From assembly GCF_902859585.1 (NCBI RefSeq), contig NZ_CADIJM010000002.1:434001-498000 (forward strand): 64,000 bases of DNA, in the 5' to 3' direction. The notes under the pieces are model-generated. The model ran no database searches, was not told the DNA's origin, and saw only the letters and a list, made by a program, of their open reading frames with translations. Shown here piece by piece: positions 49,669 to 59,343 of the stretch. The stretch comes from Achromobacter animicus (GTDB taxonomy: Bacteria > Pseudomonadota > Gammaproteobacteria > Burkholderiales > Burkholderiaceae_B). A program made the position numbers and the translations under genes. Each line of letters opens with the position of its first letter. Within the stretch, counting starts at the first letter, position 1.

Positions 49669-51729
49669 ATGCTGCGTAGATTGCGATTGATGAAACGGGA
49701 ATGTTACTCCAGGGCCACGCTGTGGCTGACGCTGCTGGCCTGCCTGTTCGCGGGCCTGCTGGCCGCGGCCGCACCGGCGCGCGCCGAGCCGCTGCGCCTG
49801 GATGGCTTCCATAGCGTTCAGGACGCGGCCGGGCATCTTGAGCGCCTGATCGATCCCGATGGCGAGCTCGACGTGGGAAATGCCGCCAGCGCGAACGGCT
49901 GGACGCCGCTGCCGGGCAGCCTGAGCGCCGGCTTCACGCCCGCGACGATCTGGCTGCGCCTGCCCGTGCAGGTCGATAAGGTCATGCACGGCGGCTGGAT
50001 GCTGCGCCTGACCAACGCACTGCTGGACGACGCGCGCATCTACGTGGGCCATGGCGGCGGCTGGACGATGCTGGGACGCAGCGGCGAGGATCTGGCGCGG
50101 CGCAAATGGCCGGTGGACTATCGCAGCCCCGTGATCCAGTTCAATCCGTCCAAGCCAGGCGAATACGTCATCCTGGTGCGGCTGCAAAGCAAGAACGCCA
50201 TGGCGACGCGGCTGGAAGTCTGGCAGCGGCTGGCGTTCGACAACCAGTCGCGCCGCGAGGGCCTGCTGTTCGGGCTGTATTTCGGCTTCTATCTGCTGCT
50301 GATCTGCGCGCACGCGGCGTTCTGGCTGGTCACGCGTGCGCCGATGAGTGGATTGTTCCTGGCCTACATCGGCAATTGCGTCTTCAACGAGGTGCTGTCG
50401 CTGGGGCTGGTGCAGCAGTTGACCGGCCTGCCGGTAGCCTGGAGCGATCGGCTGCTGGGCGTTGGCATCGCCGTCAGCCTGCCGGTGGCGCTGCGTGTCG
50501 CGTTCCGCCAGTTGAACCTGGAAGCTTTGTATCCGCGCGCCGTGCGCTGGCTGGACTGGCTGTTCTGGGGCATCGCCGCGATCTGTTCCGCGCTGATCGT
50601 GACGGGGCACTACGGCGCCGGCATGCAGCCGATTCAGGCGCTGGCGCTGCTGGTGATCGTGGGATTCACGACGCTGGCGGCTTATCTGCTCAAGCGCGGC
50701 TGGCGGCCGGCCCGCTTTTTCGCGTTGGCGTTCGGGGTGTTCTACCTGGGCGTGCTGATCGCTTTCCTGCGCAACCTCGGGGTGTTTCCGGTCAACGCCT
50801 TTACCGAATACGTCTCCACGCTGGGCACGATGCTGCACATGCTGCTGCTGAGTCTGTTCATTGTTGGCCGTTACGAACGCCGCCGCCGCGTCCGCGAACT
50901 GCAGCAGGCCAACCTGGCGGCCGATCTGGCACGCCAGCACAGCCACTGGCTGGAACGCGAAGTTGCGCTGCGCACGGCCGAAATGCAAGGCGAGATCGAA
51001 CGCCGCGTCGCGCTGGAGGGCGAGCTGCGCACGTCGCTGGAAAAGGAACGGCAGATGTTCACGGAGCAGCGCGAATTCGTGGCGATGGTGTCGCACGAAT
51101 TCCGCACGCCGCTGGCGATCATCACGACGTCGGCGCAGCAGCTTGGTCGCAACCTGGCTGCGCCACTGGAGAAAAGCCTGGCGCGCTGCGCCAACATCCG
51201 CAATGCGGCCACGCGCCTGCTGGCGCTGGTGGACGAATACCTGACCGATGACCGCATGCGAGAGCCGCGCGCCGAGCTGCGCATGACCCGGTGTGATCTG
51301 CCCGCGCTGCTGCAGGACCTGGCGAGCGAGTATCCGCCGGGGCGGGTGCAAAGCACCTACGAGACGCCCATACGCGCGCTCGATTGCGACGCGGGCATGC
51401 TGCGGATTGCCCTGCGCAATCTGCTGGCCAATGCTGACCGGCATTGCGAGGCAGGTGGAAGGGTGAGCGTCTTGGTAAGCGAAGAAGGGGACATGCTGCG
51501 CATCGCGGTCTCCAATCCCGGCACCCGCATTCCGCCTGCCGAGCAGGAGCGGCTGTTCCAGAAGTACTACCGCGGCCACAACGCCATGCGGCATCCCGGG
51601 GCGGGCTTGGGCCTGTATCTGGTGAGTTCGATTGCAGAGCGGCTTGGCGGATCCGTCGCGCTGGCGTCGGCCGGCGGTTACGAACCGGTGTCTTTCTGCC
51701 TGGATTTGCCCCACGCGGCAGCAGCCTGA
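49669..51729 (+). CDS. 7TMR-DISM sensor histidine kinase
   Basis: About 686 residues. The signal peptide ends APARA. An extracellular 7TMR-DISMED2-like sensory domain (about 45-190: DVGNAASANGWTPL, AGFTPATIWLRLPVQV, NALLDDARIYV) precedes seven membrane helices (about 200-395), a coiled-coil linker, the HisKA box with His476 in MVSHEFRTPL and the ATPase (NLLANADRH, GAGLGLYLVSSIAERLGG). Such domains usually sense carbohydrates or other extracellular ligands. The start is ATG 49669 or ATG 49690; neither has a clear ribosome site. Confidence 0.9.
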   Translation: MLRRLRLMKRECYSRATLWLTLLACLFAGLLAAAAPARAEPLRLDGFHSVQDAAGHLERLIDPDGELDVGNAASANGWTPLPGSLSAGFTPATIWLRLPVQVDKVMHGGWMLRLTNALLDDARIYVGHGGGWTMLGRSGEDLARRKWPVDYRSPVIQFNPSKPGEYVILVRLQSKNAMATRLEVWQRLAFDNQSRREGLLFGLYFGFYLLLICAHAAFWLVTRAPMSGLFLAYIGNCVFNEVLSLGLVQQLTGLPVAWSDRLLGVGIAVSLPVALRVAFRQLNLEALYPRAVRWLDWLFWGIAAICSALIVTGHYGAGMQPIQALALLVIVGFTTLAAYLLKRGWRPARFFALAFGVFYLGVLIAFLRNLGVFPVNAFTEYVSTLGTMLHMLLLSLFIVGRYERRRRVRELQQANLAADLARQHSHWLEREVALRTAEMQGEIERRVALEGELRTSLEKERQMFTEQREFVAMVSHEFRTPLAIITTSAQQLGRNLAAPLEKSLARCANIRNAATRLLALVDEYLTDDRMREPRAELRMTRCDLPALLQDLASEYPPGRVQSTYETPIRALDCDAGMLRIALRNLLANADRHCEAGGRVSVLVSEEGDMLRIAVSNPGTRIPPAEQERLFQKYYRGHNAMRHPGAGLGLYLVSSIAERLGGSVALASAGGYEPVSFCLDLPHAAAA

Positions 51730-51973
51730 ACGCGTGGTCGGCGCATTAATCGGGACGCCGCGGCGCGCGATTGTTGCGTGAACGCATCTATTTGTTTCAG
51801 GCGACGCCTTGGGTAGCTTTATTCAAAATCGGGAAAAGCGCGCGATTCTCTGCCTAATTTGCGCGATTTGAGGTGGCGGATTCTCGGATCTTACAAATCG
51901 CTCAGATTTGCTCAGATTCCGTTTTGCAATGGTCGGTACATTTCAGACACGAAATTTACATGGTCACTACAAA

Positions 51974-54900
51974 ATGTCTCGCCGCTTCCCGCTTACTCGT
52001 ATTGCTGTATTGCTTAGCTTGAGCCTTTCGCCTATTGCCACCCCGTACGCGCTGGCGCAGATCAGCCCGGAGTATTTGCAGGATGGATACGCGGATCCCC
52101 TCGTGTTTGGCAACATCGAAAACACGGCGTCCTCCAACTATCCCTACATTCGCCTGCAAAGCGGTGCGGTGCGGAATGGCGACCTTATCAACAGCGCGCG
52201 CCTGCAGGGCGGGTACTACGACGGCTCCTTCTCGGTGGAAGCGTCGACGCTGAACGGAAACATCCGCAACGAAGCCAACAGCACGGCTTACGGCGTGGGT
52301 CTCGCCCAAGGCAAAGTGAGCGGCGACATCGTCAACAACGGCGATCTCTACGGCCGATACATCATCTTCGGTTTTGCAGGCGTCTCGCCCATGGCTCAGC
52401 CGTCGAGTTCCAGCGTGACGATCACCAGCCACAGCACCGTCGGCGGCAAGATCATCAACAACGGAACCATCTATTCCGACAGCAACTCCGTCGTTTTCCC
52501 GACGAGCGGACTGGCGATTGAAATCTCGAACAGCAGCGCGGTCAACGGCGGCATCGAAAACAACGGCACGATCAACGGCGGCATTCTGGTCACGGACGGC
52601 TCTGCCGTGAACAGCGACATCGTCAACATCGGCACCATCAACGCGAACAACATCGCCTCCTCGTCCATGCCGGTGAACAATCTGGCCCTGGAACTCAGGA
52701 ATGCCAGCACTGTCACCGGCAACATCGACAACAAAGGCACCCTGAACGGCGGCATCCTGATCGGCGACAATTCGCACGTGAAGGGCGACATCGTCAATGC
52801 CGGCGTCATCTACGCGAGCTCGCCCTCCCCGATCTTCCCGAGCAGCAATCTGGCGGTGGAAGTGCGCAATGGCAGCACCGTCGACGGACGCATCGAAAAC
52901 TCGCAGACCATCAACGGCGGCATCATGGTGAGCGGCGGCGCCGAAGTGACGGGCGGCATCGTCAACAGCGGCTCGATCCTCGCCAACACCTACATGTTCG
53001 CCTCCAGCAGTGTCGCGGTCGACGTCGAGGGCGCCGGCCAGCCGATGGTGATCACGAACACCGGCACCATCATCGGCGACGTGCGCCTTGGCGCCTCCAC
53101 GTTGAATATCGACGGCGGCAACATCTATGGCGCCATCACCGGCGAGGACAACCAGCACAGCTTCCTGTTTGCCAGCGGCGGCGGCACCAGCACGGTGAAC
53201 ATCAACACCAACTATGCGCCCCAAGGCAACATCACCGTCGGCGCCGTGAACGTCGCAGCGGGCAAGACGCTCACGCTGTCCGGCACGAAGGTCAATGGCC
53301 TGCTGACCGTGAACGGCACCCTGGCCGGTTCCGGCGATGTGGGCAACACGACGCTGGCGTCGGGCGCAACGCTGTCGCCGGGCACCGCCGCGAAAACGGG
53401 CCACGTGATGATGTCGGCCATGACGCTGGCGCCGATTGGGTCGATCGGCATCATCCCGACCAATTCCGAAATCGGCACCGTGACGGTGAACGGCGACCTG
53501 ACCTTCATGCCCGGCTCGACCTACCGCGTCGATGCAACCGACGATGGCAAGAGCGACCGCGTGAACGTCACGGGCACGGCCAATCTGGCCGGTAACGTCG
53601 TGCATATCGGTTCGGGTGGCACCTACGCCGCATCGACCGCCTACACGATCCTGTCTGCCAACAGCGTGAACGGCAAGTTTGGCGGCGTGTCCAGCGATCT
53701 GGCTTATCTGCAACCGACGTTGAATCAGGAAGGCAACGACGTGGTGCTGAAGCTGGACATGAAGCAGGTGCCCGTGGACCCGGACCCGAAGCCGACCAAT
53801 CCGGACCCCAAGCCGGCCGAGCCGGACACCAAGCCCAGCCCGGGCAAGCCCGTCGACAACGGTGGCGGCAACACGGACAGCGGAACCCGTCCGATCGAGT
53901 TCGCCGATTTGGCGGTGACCGGCAACCAGCGTTCGGCGGCGAACGCGGTGCAAACCCTGCCCAAGACCAGCTCGCTGTACACCCGCGTCCTGAACCTGCC
54001 CAACGGCGCCCCGGCCGGCGTGTTCGCCGATCTGTCGGGCGAATCGTTCGGCAGCAGCGTGTCGGCGATGCAGAACGTCAGCAACAACGTCGCCAGCCTG
54101 CCCACGGCACAACTGCGCGCCAACATGAACGCCGGCTTCATCCCCGGCCCGCCCACGGCGCAAGTCGGCCGCGGCGACGCCTCCATGCTGCCGCGTTCGA
54201 ACGCGCAGCCGCTGTGGGCGCAGGCCTTCGGCAACTGGCGCTCGATGGACGGCAACGGCAACGTCGCCAAGTCCCGTGAACGTGATGTCGGCATCTTCGT
54301 TGGCGGCGACCACGGCGTGGGCAACGGTTGGCGCCTGGGTGGCGCGTTCGGTTACACCGACAGCCGCATCACCGTGGACGACCGTTCGGCCAAGTCCGAC
54401 GTGAACAGCTACAGCGCGATCCTGTACGGCGGCAAGTCGTTCGAAGCCGGCTCGGGCAAGATCAACTTCACCGCTGGCCTGGCCTACACGTGGCATGACA
54501 TCGACAGCAAGCGCAACATCAACGCGGCAGGCCAGTACCAGGAACTGAAGGCTGACTACAGCGCCAGCACCGGCCAGGTCTTCACCGACGTCGGCTACGC
54601 GATCCCGCTGAACGACCGTGTCACGCTGGAACCGTTCTTCGGCGCCGACTTCAGTGACCTGCGCACCCGCGGCTTCTCGGAGTCGGGCGGTGACGCCGCG
54701 CTGAGCGGTCGCAGCAGCACCAACAACGTGGGCACCACCACGCTGGGCCTGCGCGCGCAGACCACGTTTGACGTGAAGGACACCGCGGGCCGTCTGCGCG
54801 GCATGCTGGGCTGGCGCCATGCCTACGGCGACGTCAATCCGGAAGCCACGATGTCGTTCGACGGCAGCCAGCCGTTCACCGTGGCGGGCAACCCGCTGGC

Positions 54901-55039
54901 GCGTGACGCGGCTGTGATGGAAGTGGGCGTGGACCTGGCAATGAGCAAGAACGCCACGCTGGGCCTGGCTTACTCGGGTCAATTCGGCGACGGCAACCGT
55001 CAGAACACCGGCACCGTCAACGTGAGCTGGCGCTTCTAA
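51974..55039 (+). CDS. classical (type Va) autotransporter with repeat-rich passenger
   Basis: 1021 residues. A signal peptide (1-29, ending ALAQ) is followed by a passenger (about 30-595) built of irregular repeats of the form S-x-V-x-G-x-I-x-N-x-G-T-I-N-G-G-I, predicted beta-helix. A Pro/Lys/Asp-rich linker (about 597-632, VDPDPKPTNPDPKPAEPDTK) and an autotransporter beta-barrel (about 744-1021, PLWAQAFGNWRS... ending SWRF) complete it. It is likely a surface adhesin or similar. The 244-base upstream region is unusually AT-rich; no strong ribosome site precedes ATG 51974. A clear terminator follows. Confidence 0.92.
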   Translation: MSRRFPLTRIAVLLSLSLSPIATPYALAQISPEYLQDGYADPLVFGNIENTASSNYPYIRLQSGAVRNGDLINSARLQGGYYDGSFSVEASTLNGNIRNEANSTAYGVGLAQGKVSGDIVNNGDLYGRYIIFGFAGVSPMAQPSSSSVTITSHSTVGGKIINNGTIYSDSNSVVFPTSGLAIEISNSSAVNGGIENNGTINGGILVTDGSAVNSDIVNIGTINANNIASSSMPVNNLALELRNASTVTGNIDNKGTLNGGILIGDNSHVKGDIVNAGVIYASSPSPIFPSSNLAVEVRNGSTVDGRIENSQTINGGIMVSGGAEVTGGIVNSGSILANTYMFASSSVAVDVEGAGQPMVITNTGTIIGDVRLGASTLNIDGGNIYGAITGEDNQHSFLFASGGGTSTVNINTNYAPQGNITVGAVNVAAGKTLTLSGTKVNGLLTVNGTLAGSGDVGNTTLASGATLSPGTAAKTGHVMMSAMTLAPIGSIGIIPTNSEIGTVTVNGDLTFMPGSTYRVDATDDGKSDRVNVTGTANLAGNVVHIGSGGTYAASTAYTILSANSVNGKFGGVSSDLAYLQPTLNQEGNDVVLKLDMKQVPVDPDPKPTNPDPKPAEPDTKPSPGKPVDNGGGNTDSGTRPIEFADLAVTGNQRSAANAVQTLPKTSSLYTRVLNLPNGAPAGVFADLSGESFGSSVSAMQNVSNNVASLPTAQLRANMNAGFIPGPPTAQVGRGDASMLPRSNAQPLWAQAFGNWRSMDGNGNVAKSRERDVGIFVGGDHGVGNGWRLGGAFGYTDSRITVDDRSAKSDVNSYSAILYGGKSFEAGSGKINFTAGLAYTWHDIDSKRNINAAGQYQELKADYSASTGQVFTDVGYAIPLNDRVTLEPFFGADFSDLRTRGFSESGGDAALSGRSSTNNVGTTTLGLRAQTTFDVKDTAGRLRGMLGWRHAYGDVNPEATMSFDGSQPFTVAGNPLARDAAVMEVGVDLAMSKNATLGLAYSGQFGDGNRQNTGTVNVSWRF

Positions 55040-55066
55040 GGCATTCCGTCTCGGCGGATGCGAAAG

Positions 55067-55095
55067 GCCGGCCTCTTCGGAGGCCGGCTTTTTTT
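55067..55095 (+). terminator. intrinsic terminator of the autotransporter gene
   Basis: 9-bp stem GCCGGCCTC (55067-55075) with GAGGCCGGC (55080-55088) closing a UUCG-type tetraloop, followed directly by seven T. A textbook Rho-independent terminator 27 bases after the stop. Confidence 0.95.
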
Positions 55096-55215
55096 GCGTC
55101 GGCGGCCTATCTTCGCTCAGCCCGTTGTCAGGCGCCCGCGCCTCCGTGCAATACCGGGTGTCCGGCGAAAACGCGCTCCGATACACTGTCCGGTCACCCC
55201 TATAACGAGAACGCC

Positions 55216-56730
55216 ATGAGACAGTTTCTTCCGACCCTGGGCGCCGCCCTGGTGCTAACGCTGGCCGGCAATGCGGCCACCGCGCAGCAATCTCCGCCGC
55301 GCGACCCCTTCTTCTGGTTGGGAGAAATCAACAAGGCCACCACGGTCATCAATGCCGACGAAGGCCTGCTCGACAAGTCCATGGCGCCACGCCTGGCGGC
55401 TGGCGTCGCAAAAGTCATCCACGACGGCAACCAGCCCGGCGCCAAGCGGCCGGCCACCGTCATCACCTTTGAACCGCTACTGATCAAGGCCGCTGGCGAA
55501 GACATCACCCTGCTGCACGCCGGCCGTTCCAGCCAGGACATGCACGCCACCTACCGCAGCGCCATCCTGCGCGACAAGCTGCTGGATCTGGCGGACCAGT
55601 TGAATGCCACATCCACCACGCTGGTGGAGCTGGCGGCCAAGCATGCGGGCACCATCGTGCCCAACTACACCAACGGCGTGGCCGCGCAGCCCAACAGTTA
55701 CGGACACTATCTGCTGGGTCAGGCCGCGGGTCTGGCGCGGGACGCGCAACGCATCCGCGAAGCCTACGTCCGCATCGACCGGTCGCCTATGGGCACCACC
55801 GTGCTGAACGGCACGAGCTGGCCGCTGGACCGCAAGCGCATGGCGCAATACCTGGGCTTCGAGGCGCTGGTCGACAACGCCTACGATGCCTCGCAGATCT
55901 CGTCCATGGACCAGCCCGTCGAGGTCGCCTCCATCGTCACCAGCATTGCGCTGCGCACGGGCAATTTCGTCGAGGACGTCATGACCCAATACGCCCAGTC
56001 GCGCCCGTGGATCCTGCTGGAAGAAGGGGGCGGCAACACGTACGTGTCCAGCGCCATGCCGCAAAAACGCAATCCGGGCCTGCTCAACGACACGCGCAGC
56101 GACGCGTCCACGGCTGTGACCTTGGCGATGGGGCCGGTCCTGCAGACGCACAACATCACGCCGGGCATGAGCGATCCCAAGGACGTGAAGCAGAATTCCG
56201 CGATGGTCGATAGCGGCATTTCGGCGCTCAAGCGCTGGGACCGCGTGCTCAAGGCCATGGTCATCAGCCCCGACCGTGCGCTGGAAGAGCTGAACAGCGA
56301 CTGGACGGCCTCGCAGGAGCTGGCGGACGTGCTGATGCACAAGTACAAGCTGCCGTTCCGTGCGGGCCATCACTTTGCGTCCGAGGTCGTGTCGTACGCC
56401 AAGGCGAACAACATCAAGCCGCTGGATTTTCCGTATGACCAGGCGCGCCGCATCTATGCCGATGCGATGAAGGACTCGAAGTACGGCACCGACCTGCCGA
56501 TGAGCGAAGCCGAGTTCCGCTCGACGCTGGATCCTGTGGCCATCGTGAAGAACCGCGCCACCATCGGCGGTCCGCAGCCCAAGGAAATGGACCGCATGAT
56601 CCAGGCCGCGCGCGAACAGCTGGCCGCGCAGGACAAGTGGATCAAGGCGCGCCGCGCGCATATCCGCGATTCGCTGGCGGAACTGGACAAGCAGTTCGAC
56701 GCACTGGTGGCCAGCGCGCCCAAGCAATAA
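55216..56730 (+). CDS. argininosuccinate-lyase superfamily protein with a signal peptide
   Basis: 504 residues. Residues 1-24 are a Sec signal peptide (LPTLGAALVLTLAGNAATAQ), unexpected for this cytoplasmic enzyme family. The mature part has the superfamily signature SSAMPQKRNPG (catalytic Ser loop, about 278-288), SPMGTTVLNGTSWPLDR and AAQPNSYGHYLLGQA. The general acid/base His of the YTHLQ motif is replaced: here Y151-T-N153-G. It probably acts in the periplasm, as an altered lyase or a binding protein. A terminator precedes it, so it has its own promoter; it converges with a LysR gene. Confidence 0.87.
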   Translation: MRQFLPTLGAALVLTLAGNAATAQQSPPRDPFFWLGEINKATTVINADEGLLDKSMAPRLAAGVAKVIHDGNQPGAKRPATVITFEPLLIKAAGEDITLLHAGRSSQDMHATYRSAILRDKLLDLADQLNATSTTLVELAAKHAGTIVPNYTNGVAAQPNSYGHYLLGQAAGLARDAQRIREAYVRIDRSPMGTTVLNGTSWPLDRKRMAQYLGFEALVDNAYDASQISSMDQPVEVASIVTSIALRTGNFVEDVMTQYAQSRPWILLEEGGGNTYVSSAMPQKRNPGLLNDTRSDASTAVTLAMGPVLQTHNITPGMSDPKDVKQNSAMVDSGISALKRWDRVLKAMVISPDRALEELNSDWTASQELADVLMHKYKLPFRAGHHFASEVVSYAKANNIKPLDFPYDQARRIYADAMKDSKYGTDLPMSEAEFRSTLDPVAIVKNRATIGGPQPKEMDRMIQAAREQLAAQDKWIKARRAHIRDSLAELDKQFDALVASAPKQ

Positions 56731-56734
56731 CGCC

Positions 56735-56764
56735 CGCCGGCGGAATTTGTGCGCACCGCCGGCG
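56735..56764. terminator. stem-loop between converging lyase-like and LysR genes
   Basis: Perfect 9-bp arms CGCCGGCGG (56735-56743) and CCGCCGGCG (56756-56764), 12-base loop, followed by CTCCTTTCT on the plus strand. A probable bidirectional terminator. Confidence 0.6.
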
Positions 56765-56783
56765 CGCTCCTTTCTGAGCGGAC

Positions 56784-57686
56784 CTATCGGAGAGCGCCCG
56801 TCCCGCAAGCCTGAAGCACGATGCCGCGCAGCCAGCGATGGGCGGCATCGCCGTCCATTCGCGGGTGCCACAGCATCGACACCGTAAAGGGCGCCATTGC
56901 GAACGGCAGCGCAAAGCTGCGCATGCCCTCGCGCATCATGGCGGTGTGCCGATCGGGCACCGTGGCGATCATGTCGGTTTCGCGGGCCAGCGCCAGCGCC
57001 GTTGAATAGCTGCCCGCAATCGTGGCGATCTGGCGCGCGCGGCCGGCCTGCGCCAGGGGTTCATCCATGGGGCCTGATTCCCGTCCGCGGCGCGATATCA
57101 GAATGTGGCGCGCCGCCAAATAACGCGTCAGCGTGACGTTGCCGCGCGCCAACGGATGGGCGGCGCGCATGACGCCGATGTACCGATCCTGAAACAGCGC
57201 GCGCGTGCGCAGTTCAGGACTGGCCGACTCGCCCACCACCCCGGTTTCCAGGTCCACAGCGCCTTCGCGCAGCGGCGCGCTGTCCTTGTCCAGTTTCTGC
57301 ATGAAGCGCAACCGCACCCCCGGCGCTTCGTCGTCAATCAGCGCGAGCAGACGCGCGCCAAAGTTCTCTACGAAGCCATCCGTGACGCGCAACGTGAAGG
57401 TGCGAACGAGCGATGCGATATCAAGGTCTTGCGAGGGACGCAGCACGGCTTGCGCATCCCTGACCAGCCCGCCGACCTGCTCGCGCAGCGCCAGCGCCCT
57501 TGGCGTGGGAACCAGACCACGTCCGGCGCGCACCAACAGCGGATCGCCCGTGGTGTCGCGCAGCCGCGCCAACGCGCGGCTCATGGCGGAAGGACTCAGG
57601 CGCAGACGCCGGGCGGCGCCGGCCACGCTGCCCTCGGAGAGCAGCGCATCCAGGGTGATGAGAAGGTTGAGGTCGGGCGCGGACAT
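56784..57686 (-). CDS. LysR-family transcriptional regulator
   Basis: 300 residues from ATG 57686 (MSAPDLNLLITLDALL). The winged helix GSVAGAARRLRLSPSAMSRALARLRDTTGDPLLVRAGRGL is of the NodD/PcpR-like subgroup with the LLVR wing. It is divergent from an MFS drug-type transporter gene (144-base gap), its likely target. The frame extends to 57821 without a credible start. Confidence 0.92.
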   Translation of the reverse strand: MSAPDLNLLITLDALLSEGSVAGAARRLRLSPSAMSRALARLRDTTGDPLLVRAGRGLVPTPRALALREQVGGLVRDAQAVLRPSQDLDIASLVRTFTLRVTDGFVENFGARLLALIDDEAPGVRLRFMQKLDKDSAPLREGAVDLETGVVGESASPELRTRALFQDRYIGVMRAAHPLARGNVTLTRYLAARHILISRRGRESGPMDEPLAQAGRARQIATIAGSYSTALALARETDMIATVPDRHTAMMREGMRSFALPFAMAPFTVSMLWHPRMDGDAAHRWLRGIVLQACGTGALR

Positions 57687-57830
57687 GCGGCAAACGTAGC
57701 ACGCCGGCGAAAAACGCGCCGGGATTTGGCATGGCGTCACATGCAGGTATTTGCTGCAAATGGTGCGTCTTCCGCCAGGCATGGGAGAGGCATACGCTGG
57801 GATTCCATTTCCCCTTTGCACGTCGCCATC

Positions 57831-59249
57831 ATGTCGCTCGCCGCTTCGCCCGTATCGTCATCCCCCTCCCGCCTCTCGCTATTGGCCTGCCTGTCCCTGT
57901 CGATGCTGCTGGCGTCCCTGGGCACCAGCATCGCCAACGTGGGCTTGCCCGCGTTCACCCACGCATTCGGCGCGTCGTTTCAGTCGGTGCAATGGGTGGT
58001 GCTGGCCTACCTGCTGGCCATCACGACCGCCGTGGTCAGCGCTGGACGGCTGGGCGACCTGATCGGCCGGCGGCGCCTGATGCTGGCCGGGATCGCCTGG
58101 TTTACGGTCGCCTCCGTGACGTGCGCAGCCGCGCCCGGACTGTGGACCCTGGTGGCCGCGCGCGCCGCGCAGGGCTTGGGCGCGGCCGTGCTGATGACGC
58201 TGGCCATGGCCTTTGCCGGCGAGGCAACGCAGAAGGGAAGGGCGGGCAGCGCCATGGGCCTGTTGGGCACGATGTCGGCGGCCGGCACCGCGCTCGGGCC
58301 GACGCTGGGCGGCGCGCTGATCGCGGGTCCGGGATGGCGGGCGATCTTTCTCATCAATCTGCCGCTGGGCCTGCTGGCGTTCTGGCTGGCGTGGCGGCAT
58401 CTGCCCCGCGAGTCGCAACGCGCTGCGGCGCAGAGGATGCGTTTTGATTGGCTGGGCAGCGTGCTGCTGTCGCTGACGCTGGCGGTCTACGCGCTGTCCA
58501 TGACGCTCGGACGCGGCAGCTTTGGTACTTTCAACGGTGTTCTGCTTGCGGCGGCGGCGGGCGGCGCGGGCCTGTTTGCGTGGGTGCAGTCGCGGACGGC
58601 AAACCCGCTGGTGCGGCCGGCGATGATGGCCAGTCCCGTGCTGGCGGGCGGCTTCGCGGCCAACGCGCTGGTCGCGACGGTGATGATGGCCACCTTGGTG
58701 GTTGGGCCGTTCTTTCTGGCGGGGGCTTTGGGGCTGGACGCGATGCGCGTCGGAATGGCGATGTCTTGCGGCCCGCTCGTTGCTGCCCTGGCGGGCGTAC
58801 CGGCGGGGCGCTGCGTCGACCGCCTTGGCGCCCGGCCGATGACGCTTGCCGCATTGATCGCAATGACGGGGGCATCGGCGATGCTGCCCGTTGCGTCGGA
58901 TGCGTTCGGAGTGACAGGATATGTGGTCGCGCTGGGCGTGCTGACGGCCGGGTATGCGCTGTTTCAGGCAGCCAACAACACCGCGGTCATGGCCGGGGCC
59001 GGCAGCAACGATCGCGGCGCCGTGTCTGGCTTGTTGAACCTGTCTCGCAACTTGGGGTTGATTACCGGTGCGTCGGCAATGGGCGCGGTGTTTGCCATGG
59101 GCGCCGGGGCGACGGCGCTGGCTGATGCCGCGCCCGCTCAACTGTCGGCCGGGTTGCACGCGACGTTTGTGATGGCCGCCGTGTTGTGCGCGCTGGCGAT
59201 GGCAGCGGTGGCGGTTGGCGGGTTGAGGCTTGCTGCAGGCCGATCGTAA
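57831..59249 (+). CDS. MFS transporter, DHA2-like multidrug exporter
   Basis: 472 residues with about 14 membrane helices. The opening helix is LACLSLSMLLASLGTSIANVGLPAF. The A-motif is GRLGDLIGRRR, and the antiporter C-motif region is GLLGTMSAAGTALGPTLGGALI. These mark proton-driven DHA2-type drug exporters. ATG 57831 is inside a longer open frame whose upstream part is antisense to the LysR gene. The divergent LysR probably regulates it. Confidence 0.9.
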   Translation: MSLAASPVSSSPSRLSLLACLSLSMLLASLGTSIANVGLPAFTHAFGASFQSVQWVVLAYLLAITTAVVSAGRLGDLIGRRRLMLAGIAWFTVASVTCAAAPGLWTLVAARAAQGLGAAVLMTLAMAFAGEATQKGRAGSAMGLLGTMSAAGTALGPTLGGALIAGPGWRAIFLINLPLGLLAFWLAWRHLPRESQRAAAQRMRFDWLGSVLLSLTLAVYALSMTLGRGSFGTFNGVLLAAAAGGAGLFAWVQSRTANPLVRPAMMASPVLAGGFAANALVATVMMATLVVGPFFLAGALGLDAMRVGMAMSCGPLVAALAGVPAGRCVDRLGARPMTLAALIAMTGASAMLPVASDAFGVTGYVVALGVLTAGYALFQAANNTAVMAGAGSNDRGAVSGLLNLSRNLGLITGASAMGAVFAMGAGATALADAAPAQLSAGLHATFVMAAVLCALAMAAVAVGGLRLAAGRS

Positions 59250-59265
59250 GGCGGCTTTGGCTCAT

Positions 59266-59326
59266 GCGGTTGCCGGTCGCAACCGCGGCGCAGTGGCACG
59301 ACCTGCGCCGCGTTGCCGCGCAACGC
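59266..59326. repeat. three consecutive stem-loops between converging genes
   Basis: Perfect arms: GCGGTTGC/GCAACCGC (59266-59273, 59279-59286), CGCGGCGCAG/CTGCGCCGCG (59284-59293, 59303-59312) and GCGTTG/CAACGC (59310-59315, 59321-59326). Neighbouring stems share three bases each, so they compete for pairing. It lies between the MFS stop and a convergent Bug stop and probably works as a terminator or REP-like element. Confidence 0.55.
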
Positions 59327-59343
59327 TGACAGTTACGCCGAAG

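Noticed and set aside
51941-51954. BvgA-like inverted heptads TTTCAGA/CACGAAA before the autotransporter
   Set aside because: Only the TTTC/GAAA cores match, and the genus is not established as Bordetella; too weak to call a BvgA site.
51956-55186. 1076-codon open frame on the minus strand opposite the autotransporter
   Set aside because: It is the antisense shadow of a GC-rich gene with regular codon bias; its translation is low-complexity His/Arg/Val/Ala with no domain, and the plus strand is plainly an autotransporter.
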